The notes under the pieces: model-generated
The model's database searches: none
Seen by the model: the letters and a program-made list of their open reading frames with translations, nothing else
What the model was told of the DNA's origin: nothing
Position numbers and translations under genes: made by a program
Shown here: piece after piece, positions 18,332 to 26,659 of the stretch
Position numbering within the stretch: position 1 is the stretch's first letter
How the letters are laid out: every line of letters begins with the position of its first letter
DNA from: an uncultured Clostridia bacterium
GTDB taxonomy: Bacteria > Bacillota > Clostridia > Christensenellales > CAG-1252
DNA length: 42,307 nt
Direction of reading: 5' to 3'
NCBI GenBank assembly: GCA_946625545.1
Contig: CAMOTC010000003.1
Coordinates: 1 to 42,307, forward strand

Positions 18332-19477
18332 ATGGCAGATAAGTACGATTATTACGAAATATTGGGCGTGTCTAAGGGCGCGAGCGAGGATGAGATCAAG
18401 TCCGCATATCGAAAGATGGCGAAGAAGTATCATCCCGACCTCTACTCCACAAAGCCCGAATCAGAGCGCAAAGCGGCAGAAGAGCAGTTCAAAAAGATCA
18501 ATCACGCCTACGACGTGCTCTCTGATAGCCAAAAACGTGCGGCATACGATCAGTACGGTGACGAGAACGGCCCGATGGGCGGTGGCTTCGGCGGTGGCGC
18601 AGGCGGCGCGCAAGGGTTCGGCGACTTTGACAGCTTCTTCGGTGATTTCTTCAGCGCCTTTACAGGTGGAGGACGTCGTTCCGCCAGAGCGAACGGTCGT
18701 ATCGACGGAGATGATATCTCTGCGACGATCACGATCGACTTTATGGAAGCGGTCAGAGGAGTGCAGAAAGATATCCACATCACGAGACAGGAGACCTGCG
18801 CCGATTGTCACGGAACAGGAGCGAAAAACGGCTCCGCATATAAGACCTGCGGTCGATGCGGCGGTACGGGGCGTGTGACCATGCGTCAAAATACCATCTT
18901 CGGACAGCAAGTCGTGCAAAGCGTATGTCCCGATTGCCATGGCAACGGTCGTATCATTACCGAGACCTGCAGAAGCTGCGGCGGCAAGGGAATGAACCGC
19001 GCGTCGCGCGTCATACACGCGAATATTCCTGCGGGTATCGATAACGGACAGATGCTCAGCTTTGCCAATGAGGGCAACTGTGGCAAAAATGGGGGTGCGA
19101 AGGGTAATTTTATCCTGATCGTGAATGTAAGACCGCATACTCTCTTCAAGAGGAAAGGATACGATATCTATTTCGACGTCCCGATCTCCTATACCACGGC
19201 AACTCTCGGCGGCGAGATCGAAGTCCCGACCTTGGACGGTGTAGAGAAATATAAGATTTCCGAAGGTACGCAGTCGGGTACGGTATGCAGAATGTCGGGT
19301 AAGGGAGTAAAGAAGATCAAGAGCGAAGCTCGCGGTGATATATACTTCACCGTGCAGGTGCAAACCCCGACAGGGCTCAGTAAACAGCAGAAGGAGATGC
19401 TGTCAAAGTTTGAAGAGACTCTGACTCCTAATCAATCTCCCAAACAAAAGAAATTCTCGGAGTACACTCGCAAATGA
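18332..19477 (+). CDS. dnaJ: molecular chaperone DnaJ (Hsp40)
   Basis: A 381-aa DnaK co-chaperone. The J domain (about 3-70) has the HPD triad in KKYHPDLYS and is followed by a Gly/Phe-rich linker (about 85-115). Four zinc-binding repeats are visible: [24 protein letters not shown] and CRSCGGKG. The C-terminal substrate-binding domains end near residue 360. No strong ribosome binding site sits close to the ATG. The gene overlaps prmA by 4 bp. Confidence 0.97.
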   Translation: MADKYDYYEILGVSKGASEDEIKSAYRKMAKKYHPDLYSTKPESERKAAEEQFKKINHAYDVLSDSQKRAAYDQYGDENGPMGGGFGGGAGGAQGFGDFDSFFGDFFSAFTGGGRRSARANGRIDGDDISATITIDFMEAVRGVQKDIHITRQETCADCHGTGAKNGSAYKTCGRCGGTGRVTMRQNTIFGQQVVQSVCPDCHGNGRIITETCRSCGGKGMNRASRVIHANIPAGIDNGQMLSFANEGNCGKNGGAKGNFILIVNVRPHTLFKRKGYDIYFDVPISYTTATLGGEIEVPTLDGVEKYKISEGTQSGTVCRMSGKGVKKIKSEARGDIYFTVQVQTPTGLSKQQKEMLSKFEETLTPNQSPKQKKFSEYTRK

Positions 19478-20382
19478 TCAAGATCACCGTCACGACGACA
19501 CATGAAGGCGCGGAGCTGATCTCCGATATCCTCTATCAATATTCTCGTTCAGGCGTCGTCATCGAAGATAAGGAAGATGTCGCGGAGCTCTGGAACTCAG
19601 AATTGGTATGGGACTATCTCGAGGACAGCGTCTTATCTAGACCGAAAGAGGTAAAAGTGGCGGGATATTATGACGGAGAATATTCGGAAATTTCCGATGA
19701 TTTCGAGGAACTGATGGAGAGCGTGAAAGTCAACTGTCCCTTCGCAACTCCTCTCGAATGGCGAGTGGATCCCGTGACGGTCGTTGACTGGTCGGAGGAC
19801 TGGAAAACATTTTATAAGATCATTGAAGTCGGTGACCTGAAAGTCGTTCCTGTTTGGAAGAGGGAAGAGGTCAAAGACGGAAAGATCGTACTCATCAATC
19901 CCGGATCGGCATTCGGCACAGGCGAACACGAAAGTACGCGCTTATGCTTGTCCTTGATGCGGTCTCTGCCTCTCAATGGTTTATCCGTCGTAGATACGGG
20001 ATCCGGGAGCGGGATCCTCGGGATCGCCGCGCTGAAGATGGGCGCGAAGAAATGTTTGTTCCGTGATATCGATGCATCCGCTTTAAATAACCTGCGTGAG
20101 AATATCGCCCTGAATGAAGTGGATGGGACGGTGGAGCAAGCCTCCTTGCTGGAAGGGATCAGCGAAAGCTACGATCTCGTTCTGGCGAATATTACGGCAG
20201 ATATCCTCGCGAAAATGGAGAATGCGGGAGACGTGGTCCGCCAAGGCGGTCATCTCATAATGAGCGGGATCATCGACAAGTACGAAAAACCCTTATTGGA
20301 CAAATTCCTATCTATGGGATTCTCCTTGGTGAAGCGAGAATGCGACGGCATTTGGGTAGGTCTATTAATGAGAAAAGAATAG
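19474..20382 (+). CDS. prmA: ribosomal protein L11 methyltransferase
   Basis: A 302-aa SAM-dependent methyltransferase that methylates ribosomal protein L11. Motifs are [19 protein letters not shown] (about 142-160), the SAM loop [21 protein letters not shown] (about 170-190), and [12 protein letters not shown] (about 232-243). The N-terminal domain for L11 recognition is present. It starts at an ATGA overlap with dnaJ and closes the heat-shock operon ahead of a terminator, a common Firmicutes arrangement. Confidence 0.96.
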   Translation: MIKITVTTTHEGAELISDILYQYSRSGVVIEDKEDVAELWNSELVWDYLEDSVLSRPKEVKVAGYYDGEYSEISDDFEELMESVKVNCPFATPLEWRVDPVTVVDWSEDWKTFYKIIEVGDLKVVPVWKREEVKDGKIVLINPGSAFGTGEHESTRLCLSLMRSLPLNGLSVVDTGSGSGILGIAALKMGAKKCLFRDIDASALNNLRENIALNEVDGTVEQASLLEGISESYDLVLANITADILAKMENAGDVVRQGGHLIMSGIIDKYEKPLLDKFLSMGFSLVKRECDGIWVGLLMRKE

Positions 20383-20384
20383 AG

Positions 20385-20410
20385 AAAGTGCGATTTTATC
20401 GCACTTTTTT
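20385..20410 (+). terminator. terminator of the hrcA-prmA operon
   Basis: Stem AAAGTGCGAT / ATCGCACTTT with a 3-nt loop, followed by T's. Confidence 0.88.
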
Positions 20411-20427
20411 AAATTCGTCGTTATTTA

Positions 20428-20456
20428 TTGCCATTTATTAACAATTGCATTATAAT
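20428..20456 (+). promoter_or_regulatory. rsmE promoter, predicted leaderless start
   Basis: TTGCCA (20428-20433), 17 bp, TATAAT (20451-20456). The rsmE ATG begins 6 bp after the -10, about where transcription should start, so the mRNA would have little or no 5' leader. Confidence 0.7.
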
Positions 20457-20462
20457 ATAGCT

Positions 20463-21197
20463 ATGGAAGTAAAGCGCTTTTTCGTAGAAAATCGACCCAT
20501 AACGGTCGGCGAAAAGATCAACGTGTCGGGAGAGGAGTATCGTCATGCGATCAAGGTCAGCCGATATAAGGTAGGCTATTCTCTGATCCTTTCAAACGGT
20601 GACGGCTACGATTATTTCGCCAAAATCACCGAGATCGACAGAGACTTCTTTACCTGCATTGTAGAGTCTTCTCAAAAAAACGAAAACGAACTCAAAAAAC
20701 CGCTTGCTTTGTATCTCTGCGCGATAGAACGGAGCGATCTCGCCGTCCAAAAAGCGACCGAGATCGGCGCAACCGAGATCCATCTGATGATCTCTCGCTT
20801 TACCAACGCAGTCAATCAAAATCTCGAGCGTTTGAAACGTATCGCGTTGGAGTCCGCGAAGCAGTGCGGCAGGGCGGTCGTCCCAACCATCTATCCTCCC
20901 ATCTCATACGAGGAAGGGATCAAGGATGCGACCTCGCGCTACGAGCAAACGGTTTTCTGCTATGAGCTTGCGCGTGGAGAGAGGATCGGCGACGTTTTTG
21001 CTCCCGACGCTGAGTCCTATGCCTTGATCGTCGGCAGTGAAGGGGGATTTTCGGAGGAAGAAGTCGAAGAGGCTCGCGCTCTTGGCGCGAAGGTCGTGAC
21101 GCTCGGACGCAGAATACTCAGGGCGGAGACCGCCTGTATTGCAGGTTTGGTGCTCATCGCAGATACTATGGAGAAGTATGAAAACAGCTGTAATTAA
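20463..21197 (+). CDS. rsmE: 16S rRNA (uracil-1498-N3)-methyltransferase RsmE
   Basis: A 244-aa SPOUT-class methyltransferase that modifies U1498 of 16S rRNA. The N-terminal PUA-like domain begins VKRFFVEN and has the RHAIKVSRYKVGYSL stretch. The knotted SAM-binding domain has QKATEIGATEIHLM, then ALIVGSEGGFSEEEVEEA and LGRRILRAETACIAGLVLI. The start at 20463 is chosen because the family N-terminus begins here; the ORF-track start at 20445 lies upstream of and inside the -10. No Shine-Dalgarno sequence is present, consistent with a leaderless message. It overlaps mtaB by 20 bp. Confidence 0.95.
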   Translation: MEVKRFFVENRPITVGEKINVSGEEYRHAIKVSRYKVGYSLILSNGDGYDYFAKITEIDRDFFTCIVESSQKNENELKKPLALYLCAIERSDLAVQKATEIGATEIHLMISRFTNAVNQNLERLKRIALESAKQCGRAVVPTIYPPISYEEGIKDATSRYEQTVFCYELARGERIGDVFAPDAESYALIVGSEGGFSEEEVEEARALGAKVVTLGRRILRAETACIAGLVLIADTMEKYENSCN

Positions 21198-22410
21198 CAT
21201 CGGATGCAAGGTAAATCAATGCGAATGTGACAGCTTGATGACGGGCCTCAAGGCTCTCGGACACGAGGTGACGGACGAGCTCGTTTTTGCCGATAACTAT
21301 GTTATCAATACTTGCGCCGTGACCAAAGAGGCGGAGAGAAAGTCGAGACAGTTCGTCGGAAAGGTAAAGAAGATCAACCCCAAAGCCGACGTCTACGTCA
21401 TCGGTTGCGCCTCGGAGAAAAATGCGGAGCAGTTCTCTATAAAAGGAGTAAAGTACATCTCGGGTACGGCAAGAAAAGAGGACGTATTGCAGATGCTCTC
21501 GGGCGTGCATATTTCTGAGATCCCCGAGGTTTATGAGTCCCTACCGCAAGGGACAATTTTCCGCGCTCGCGCTTATGTAAAAGTCGAGGACGGATGCAAT
21601 AATTTCTGTTCTTACTGCATCATTCCCTACCTTCGCGGTCGGGTGCGTTCCCGCTCTATAGAGAGCATTCGTGAAGAGTGTATCAAAGCGGCGGAAACCA
21701 CCGACGAGATCGTACTGACGGGGATCAATCTCTCCGCTTACGGATCGGATATCGGCTTGACGCTTGCAGATCTCGTGAGTGCGCTCAGCGATCTTCCGGT
21801 GCGTTTGCGTCTCGGCAGTCTCGAGGTGAACGTCGTGACGGAAAGTTTCCTTGATGCCGTCGTTGCTTCGGAAAAGATCTGTCCCCATTTCCATCTCTCC
21901 TTACAGAGCGGCTCGGATGGCGTTCTCAAAGAGATGAATCGCCATTATACGACGGAAGAGTATAGGATGAAGGTATCTTTGATCCGCACCTATTTTCCCT
22001 CTGCGGCGATCACTACGGACATTATCGTCGGCTTTCCGACCGAAACGGAAGAGCAATTTGAAGAGAGTCTTGCCTTCGCCCGCGAGATCGGTTTCGCGAA
22101 TATCCACGTTTTCCCTTATTCGAGACGATTGGGCACGGCGGCTTATCCTCTCGGGACGTTGCCCGATCAGGTCATGACCGATCGCGTCAATCGAATGATC
22201 GCTCTTAGGAACGAATTGAAAAAAGCCTACGAGAGTCCTTTTGTGGGGAGTGAGCTCGAGGTGGTGGTGGAGTCGAGCGACGGTGTCTTTGCGGAAGGAT
22301 ATTCCGAGAATTATATCAGAGTCTATATTCCCGATCGCGATTACAGCGTGGGTAAAAAAATAATCGTCACGATCGAAGGCGAGAGAGCCGACGGTCTCCT
22401 GGCGAGATAG
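21178..22410 (+). CDS. mtaB: tRNA t6A37 methylthiotransferase MtaB
   Basis: A 410-aa radical SAM methylthiotransferase that converts t6A to ms2t6A at position 37 of ANN-decoding tRNAs. The N-terminal UPF0004 domain carries GCKVNQCECD and NTCAVTKEAERKSRQ (cluster cysteines). The radical SAM motif is CNNFCSYCIIPYLRGR. FPYSRRLGTAA follows, and a C-terminal TRAM domain ends the protein. The start at 21178 is the ATG giving the family N-terminus MKTAVINIGCKVNQ, with GGAGAAG upstream; the track start at 21139 adds 13 unrelated residues. It overlaps the end of rsmE, so it is translationally coupled. Confidence 0.95.
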   Translation: MKTAVINIGCKVNQCECDSLMTGLKALGHEVTDELVFADNYVINTCAVTKEAERKSRQFVGKVKKINPKADVYVIGCASEKNAEQFSIKGVKYISGTARKEDVLQMLSGVHISEIPEVYESLPQGTIFRARAYVKVEDGCNNFCSYCIIPYLRGRVRSRSIESIREECIKAAETTDEIVLTGINLSAYGSDIGLTLADLVSALSDLPVRLRLGSLEVNVVTESFLDAVVASEKICPHFHLSLQSGSDGVLKEMNRHYTTEEYRMKVSLIRTYFPSAAITTDIIVGFPTETEEQFEESLAFAREIGFANIHVFPYSRRLGTAAYPLGTLPDQVMTDRVNRMIALRNELKKAYESPFVGSELEVVVESSDGVFAEGYSENYIRVYIPDRDYSVGKKIIVTIEGERADGLLAR

Positions 22411-22419
22411 GAGGAAAGT

Positions 22420-22758
22420 ATGGATTGTATTTTTTGTAAGATCGTAAAAGGAGAGATCCCTAGTCCGCGCGTCTATGAGGACGATGATTTTATCGTCATT
22501 CGCGACATCGCGCCGCAGGCGAAATATCACTATCTCGCGATCCCGAAGAAGCACTTTGCCGACGTGACCGAGATGGCGGATGAGGACGTCCTCTTGGTGG
22601 GGCGCATTTTCAAGAAGATCGGTGAGATCGCGGACTCCCTCGGACTGTCGGGCGGCTTCCGTCTCGTCTCCAATAAAGGGGCAGACGCGATGCAGAGTGT
22701 GCCGCACCTGCATATCCACATCCTCGGCGGTGAAAAAATGTCTGATAAAATGTGCTGA
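22420..22758 (+). CDS. hinT: HIT family nucleotide-binding protein (HinT-like)
   Basis: A 112-aa histidine-triad protein, probably a purine nucleoside phosphoramidase. It has an N-terminal CIFCKIVKGEIPSPRVYEDD and the HLHIHILGG triad (HxHxHxx) near residues 94-102. Cys 4 and Cys 7 resemble the partial zinc site of Hint proteins. AGGAGGAAAG precedes the ATG, 9 bp after mtaB. The order mtaB-HIT-rpsU is conserved in Firmicutes. Confidence 0.95.
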   Translation: MDCIFCKIVKGEIPSPRVYEDDDFIVIRDIAPQAKYHYLAIPKKHFADVTEMADEDVLLVGRIFKKIGEIADSLGLSGGFRLVSNKGADAMQSVPHLHIHILGGEKMSDKMC

Positions 22759-22763
22759 AATCA

Positions 22764-22792
22764 TTGACAACCATTTTGTGATGCAATAGAAT
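22764..22792 (+). promoter_or_regulatory. rpsU promoter
   Basis: TTGACA (22764-22769), 17 bp, TAGAAT (22787-22792), which lets rpsU be expressed apart from the rsmE-mtaB-hinT operon. The hexamers match the hrcA promoter, but no CIRCE follows. Confidence 0.82.
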
Positions 22793-22838
22793 TTATAGAG
22801 ATCAATATACCGTTTACGGAAGGTGGGTGAACAAAAAA

Positions 22839-23021
22839 GTGACTAACATCAAAGTTCGTGAGAATGAATCTTTAGACAGTGCGATCAGACGTTTCAAGCG
22901 TCAGTGCACGAAAGATGGCATCATCGGTGACATCAAGAAGAGAGAAGCGTACGAAAAGCCCAGCGTAAAGCGTAAGAAGAAGGCGGAGGCTGCTCGCAAG
23001 AGAAAGTCTTCCAGAGACTGA
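22839..23021 (+). CDS. rpsU: 30S ribosomal protein bS21
   Basis: A 60-aa basic ribosomal protein. It has [22 protein letters not shown] and the [23 protein letters not shown] tail. The GTG at 22839 is preferred over the GTG at 22827: the AGGTGGG ribosome binding site is about 11 nt upstream of 22839 but abuts 22827, and the family N-terminus (M-x-x-I-x-V-x-ENE) fits 22839. It is followed by a strong terminator. Confidence 0.95.
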   Translation: MTNIKVRENESLDSAIRRFKRQCTKDGIIGDIKKREAYEKPSVKRKKKAEAARKRKSSRD

Positions 23022-23027
23022 AAAATC

Positions 23028-23061
23028 GAGTCTCGAACATAGCGTTCGAGACTCTTTTTTT
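23028..23061. terminator. terminator between rpsU and dinB
   Basis: A 10-bp perfect stem GAGTCTCGAA / TTCGAGACTC with a 7-nt loop and seven T's for rpsU. Reading the other way, an A run gives T's for the convergent dinB transcript. Confidence 0.9.
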
Positions 23062-23063
23062 AC

Positions 23064-24296
23064 CTATTGTTTCTTGAACGGTTTTGACTCTTCGTCGAAA
23101 TCTTCGTCCTTCTCGGTGGTAAGATTTCCTCTGTGAATGATGTCGAAACCGTACTTGTCTCTGATGCGATCGATGCTTTTCTCGAGACGAGTATTTTTCA
23201 GTGATTTTTTCTCCTCTTCAAAAAAGGAAGTAGGTACGTAATCATCGGTGCCGATCAAGTATATCGCGGTCACCGTCAGTGCTCTGACGGGGAGGGAGAC
23301 GCCTTGTTTCCATAAGCTGTCCAGTAGGGTCATGGCGTTATTCTTGATATCCGTCGCCGATGCCGTCGGAGCTGGGAGGCGCATTTGCTTTCCTTTTATC
23401 GTCATCATATTTGACTTTACGCTGAGATGTACGCCGCAACAGAGCATTTCGTGGCGGCGCAGTCTCGTCGCAACTCTCTCGGAGAGAGAAGTGATCAACT
23501 TGGCACATTCCTCTCGCCTCGTCAGGTCTTTTTCTGCGGTGGATCCGTTTCCGATGCTTTCGGGACGTCTCGTCTCATAGTAGAGTTTAACCGGGGAGTC
23601 GTCGATGCCGTTCGCCCACTCGTGCAAGGTTGCGCCCATTTTGCCGAGCCGCGCAGTCAGGAATTCTTTATCAGCTCTCGCGAGATCTCCGATCGTGCGT
23701 ATCCCAACGGTACGAAAAAACTCCATTGATCCGGCACCGACCATCAATATGTTTTCCACGGGAAGAGGCCAGGCGATCTCTCGATAATTTTCCTGCGAGA
23801 TCAGAGTCTGCGCGTCGGGCTTTTTATAGTCGGAGCCGAGTTTTGCAAAGACCTTTGTGAAGGATACTCCCACGCTGATCGTGATGCCGAGCTCCTCTTT
23901 TGCTCTGCGGCGTAATTCTTCTGCGATATGCTCGCTTGACCCAAAGAGTTTATGACTGCCCGAGAGGTCGAGCCAGCATTCGTCCAAGCCGAAGCTCTCC
24001 ACGCGGTCTGTGTAGGAAGTGTATAGGGAGTAGAGAGATTTGGAATACTTGACGTATGAGGGAAAGTCGGGCGGGATCAGTATGAGATCGGGACAGCACT
24101 CTTTCGCCTCGCGAATGGTCTGACCCGTCTTTACACCGAGACGTTTCGCTCCTTCGCTTTTGGCAAGTATGATGCCGTGACGTTTCTCGGGGTCACCGCA
24201 GACGGCTATATTCTTGCCCACGAGAGAGGGATCCTTCGTCATCTCGACGGAGGCGTAAAAATTATTGGCATCGCAGTGTAAAATATCTACTTTCAT
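23064..24296 (-). CDS. dinB: Y-family DNA polymerase (DNA polymerase IV)
   Basis: A 410-aa translesion polymerase. The N-terminal metal motif is ILHCDANNFYASVE, the YAKS-like region RHGIILAKSEGAKRLGVK follows, and the catalytic pair is in ESFGLDECWLDLSG. Then come ISVGVSFTKVFAKLGSDYKKP and the little-finger domain (about 240-360). No clear clamp-binding QxxLF motif is seen at the C-terminus. The ATG at 24296 is chosen: the upstream GTG at 24326 lies only 4 bp from a TATAAT box (24336-24331), so transcription probably starts inside that codon. No SOS (LexA) box was recognised. Confidence 0.93.
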   Translation of the reverse strand: MKVDILHCDANNFYASVEMTKDPSLVGKNIAVCGDPEKRHGIILAKSEGAKRLGVKTGQTIREAKECCPDLILIPPDFPSYVKYSKSLYSLYTSYTDRVESFGLDECWLDLSGSHKLFGSSEHIAEELRRRAKEELGITISVGVSFTKVFAKLGSDYKKPDAQTLISQENYREIAWPLPVENILMVGAGSMEFFRTVGIRTIGDLARADKEFLTARLGKMGATLHEWANGIDDSPVKLYYETRRPESIGNGSTAEKDLTRREECAKLITSLSERVATRLRRHEMLCCGVHLSVKSNMMTIKGKQMRLPAPTASATDIKNNAMTLLDSLWKQGVSLPVRALTVTAIYLIGTDDYVPTSFFEEEKKSLKNTRLEKSIDRIRDKYGFDIIHRGNLTTEKDEDFDEESKPFKKQ

Positions 24297-24330
24297 ATCT
24301 TTCCGAATGGGATGGGTTTCATCCACATCT

Positions 24331-24336
24331 ATTATA
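24331..24336 (-). promoter_or_regulatory. possible dinB -10 box (- strand)
   Basis: TATAAT on the - strand with a poor -35 (TATTTA at 17 bp). It would start transcription near 24324 and give a leader of about 27 nt before the ATG at 24296. Confidence 0.45.
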
Positions 24337-24366
24337 GCATATTATTTAGTAATTAAATAATGTTTC

Positions 24367-24395
24367 TTGATTTTTTTGCATTTGAAGTCTATAAT
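24367..24395 (+). promoter_or_regulatory. promoter of the galU-like/mcsA/mcsB/clpC unit
   Basis: TTGATT (24367-24372), 17 bp, TATAAT (24390-24395). The predicted start near 24402 falls inside the AAGGAGGG ribosome binding site, so the leader would be only about 11 nt. No CIRCE or CtsR-type heptad repeat is seen here. Confidence 0.65.
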
Positions 24396-24412
24396 ATAAG
24401 GAGGGAAAAAGT

Positions 24413-25219
24413 ATGTCTGTAAAAGCGGTGATCCTTGCCGCAGGTAGGGGTGCTAGGCTGTGTCCTTTGACTCCCTTTATCCCCAAAGAAATGCTCCCTG
24501 TGGATGGTTTTCCCGCGCTCCATCACGTCTTGAATGAGGTCGTGGATGCGGGGATCACAGAGGTGATGATCGTCCTCTCCGAAGGGAAGGAAATGATCCG
24601 CGAGTATCTGACCCGTGAGCTCTCTCCCAAGGGGTGCGAAGCGTCTCTGTTTGCAGAGGAGCGAAAGAGGACGCTCTCTCGAGTGAAGATCACTTTCGCG
24701 CTGCAGAAGGAGCTCCTCGGTACCGCGCATGCGATCTCGCTTGCAAAGGATTTTGCGGGGCAGGATCCTTTGCTCGTCATATATCCAGACGACTTGATCT
24801 ATGATGCACGCGCGCATCGGATCATCAGCGAGCCTACTCGTCGGTTGGTGGACTCCTGCCTTGAGACAGGGCATAGCGTCCTCCTTGCCGCAGAGATCCC
24901 CGGGCGTCTTGCCTCGATGTACGGCGTGCTGACTCTCCGAAGGAGAGGAGAGCGCTATGACGTTACGGATATCGTGGAGAAACCTCTCCGATACAACGCG
25001 GATCGGGCGCACGTCCTCGTGGGACGAATGATGCTCACCTCGCGCATAATGGATAGCTTGACTTACTGTCGTATGAATGACTGCGAAGGGATCATTCCCG
25101 CGCTGACACTAGAGGCGAGAGCAGGGCGATTATCTGCGGAAGTGTATCGCGGGAAGCGCTATGACCTCGGCTCGCACGAGGGATATCGACTGTTGCTGCG
25201 AGATAGTACTCGCGGCTGA
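24413..25219 (+). CDS. galU: GalU-like sugar-nucleotide transferase (UTP-glucose-1-phosphate uridylyltransferase family)
   Basis: A 268-aa nucleotidyltransferase. The N-terminal AVILAAGRGARLCPLTPFIPKEMLPV (nucleotide loop plus the KEMLPV lysine motif) and ALHHVLNEVVDAGI are characteristic of GalU-type enzymes, which make UDP-glucose. PDDLIYD supplies a metal-binding Asp and VTDIVEKP follows. It is somewhat shorter than typical GalU (about 290-300 aa), so substrate specificity (glucose or another hexose phosphate) is open. It sits 8 bp upstream of mcsA, where many Firmicutes have ctsR, and probably leads that operon. Confidence 0.85.
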   Translation: MSVKAVILAAGRGARLCPLTPFIPKEMLPVDGFPALHHVLNEVVDAGITEVMIVLSEGKEMIREYLTRELSPKGCEASLFAEERKRTLSRVKITFALQKELLGTAHAISLAKDFAGQDPLLVIYPDDLIYDARAHRIISEPTRRLVDSCLETGHSVLLAAEIPGRLASMYGVLTLRRRGERYDVTDIVEKPLRYNADRAHVLVGRMMLTSRIMDSLTYCRMNDCEGIIPALTLEARAGRLSAEVYRGKRYDLGSHEGYRLLLRDSTRG

Positions 25220-25227
25220 GGATAGAT

Positions 25228-25683
25228 ATGGAAAAAGAGCTTTGTCAAATATGCCATCACAGGATCGCGGAGCATCGATTTGTCCGCATTGTCGGCGGGG
25301 TGGAGACATCCTACCGCATCTGTTCGCATTGTAAAGCTCTGATGGATAATAAGTACAAGGAGCTCCAAGCCGAAGCGGCGAGAAAAGCCGTTCCGCCCGA
25401 GCGCCGCGTCTGTCCTACCTGCGGATCGACCTTGCAGAGTTTCTCCGCTACCGGTCTTCTCGGATGTGAGGAGTGTTATCACGTATTCGATGATTATCTG
25501 ATCGAATATATCCGCGGTTATCACGGAGCGGTCACGCACGTCGGCATGAATGCAAAAGCGGTGCCTACCGATATAGAAACTCTCTACAGAGAACTCGCTG
25601 ATCTCGTCAAGAAAGAGGAATTTGAAAAAGCAAGTCTCCTGAAGAAAAAGATCAAGCGCTTGCAAGGAGGGGTAGATGACTGA
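25228..25683 (+). CDS. mcsA: McsA, activator of protein-arginine kinase McsB (UVR-motif protein)
   Basis: A 151-aa protein with two pairs of CxxC zinc motifs, CQIC/CSHC in the first half and CPTC/CEEC in the second. It also has a C-terminal UVR domain (about 117-147, YRELADLVKKEEFEKASLLKKKI). McsA binds and stimulates McsB, and the UVR motif contacts ClpC. It overlaps mcsB by 8 bp, so the pair is made together. Confidence 0.94.
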   Translation: MEKELCQICHHRIAEHRFVRIVGGVETSYRICSHCKALMDNKYKELQAEAARKAVPPERRVCPTCGSTLQSFSATGLLGCEECYHVFDDYLIEYIRGYHGAVTHVGMNAKAVPTDIETLYRELADLVKKEEFEKASLLKKKIKRLQGGVDD

Positions 25684-26656
25684 TTATATCGTTATTTCCT
25701 CTCGTGCAAGACTCGCACGTAATCTCTCGGGAGTAAAGTTTCCTTCAAAGATCACGCCCGACGAAGTCGTCGTCGTGGAAAGGGCGGCGCTTACCGCGGC
25801 AAAGAAGGTCTTTGATGCCGCATTCTATCGTATATCCGATCTCAACGATGCTGACTTGGAGTATCTCGTAGAAGGGCATTTTATCAGCAAGCATCTCCTT
25901 GAATCTCCCTATGCCGCATTGATCCTATCCAAGGACAAAAGAATGTCGGTGATGCTCCAAGAGGAGGATCATATCCGCTCGCAGTATATCCTCCCGGGAC
26001 TTTCGCTGGAGGAGTGCTTCGCCGCGGTAAAGGAATATGATGAGATGCTGCGCGGCGAGACCTATCTTGCCTACGATAAACAGCTCGGATACCTGACCGC
26101 CTGTCCCACTAACGTCGGGACTGGGCTACGCGCCTCTGTCATGATGTTTCTCCCTGCGCTCAGTATGTCGGGAGGGATCGGCGAACTCGAGAACGAACTC
26201 AAAAACGCAAGTCTCACGATCCGCGGCGCCCTCGGAGAAGGCTCAAAGGCGGAAGGATATCGTTATCAGATCTCTAATGCGATCTCTCTCGGTGTCACGG
26301 AGGACAGGATCCTAAATCGTGTCGAATCCGCGGCAAAAAGGATCAAAGAGATCGAATGGAATACTTTGGAGACACATTACGAAAGGGATCGTCTCAGGAT
26401 CGAAGACTCGGTCATGCGTTCCGACGCGATCCTTCGCTCTGCGAGGATACTCACGCAGGATGAACTCGAGTCCTTGATCGTGTATGAAAAGATCGGCGTC
26501 ATCCTCGGACTCATCGGCGCAGGAGGGGTGAATCTTGATGAGCTTACTCTGCTCTGCAAGTCGTCCTCGCTGATGCGTTTGGTCGGGCGTGACTCAAATA
26601 TAGACGAGAAACGTGCCGAAACTGTAAGAAAAGCAATTACCCAAAAGGAGGAATAG
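25676..26656 (+). CDS. mcsB: protein-arginine kinase McsB
   Basis: A 326-aa member of the ATP:guanido phosphotransferase family. McsB phosphorylates arginines, marking proteins for ClpC-ClpP. It has the nucleotide-binding SSRARLARNLSGVKFP, the catalytic segment LQEEDHIRSQ (a NEED-type loop), CPTNVGTGLRASVMMFLPAL, and RGALGEGSKAEGYRYQISN. It is slightly short (Bacillus McsB is about 360 aa). The C-terminal phospho-arginine-sensing motif, RDxxRA in studied McsB, is not clean here: the closest match is RDSNIDEKRA. It starts inside mcsA and ends 3 bp before clpC. Confidence 0.94.
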   Translation: MTDYIVISSRARLARNLSGVKFPSKITPDEVVVVERAALTAAKKVFDAAFYRISDLNDADLEYLVEGHFISKHLLESPYAALILSKDKRMSVMLQEEDHIRSQYILPGLSLEECFAAVKEYDEMLRGETYLAYDKQLGYLTACPTNVGTGLRASVMMFLPALSMSGGIGELENELKNASLTIRGALGEGSKAEGYRYQISNAISLGVTEDRILNRVESAAKRIKEIEWNTLETHYERDRLRIEDSVMRSDAILRSARILTQDELESLIVYEKIGVILGLIGAGGVNLDELTLLCKSSSLMRLVGRDSNIDEKRAETVRKAITQKEE

Positions 26657-26659
26657 ATT

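Noticed and set aside
24297-24326. GTG start ten codons upstream for dinB
   Set aside because: It lies 4 bp from a -10 box, so transcription probably starts within the codon; the family N-terminus begins at the later ATG.
24327-24412. CtsR operator or CIRCE ahead of the mcs/clpC block
   Set aside because: No GGTCAAA-type heptad repeats or TTAGCACTC arms are present between dinB and the galU-like gene.
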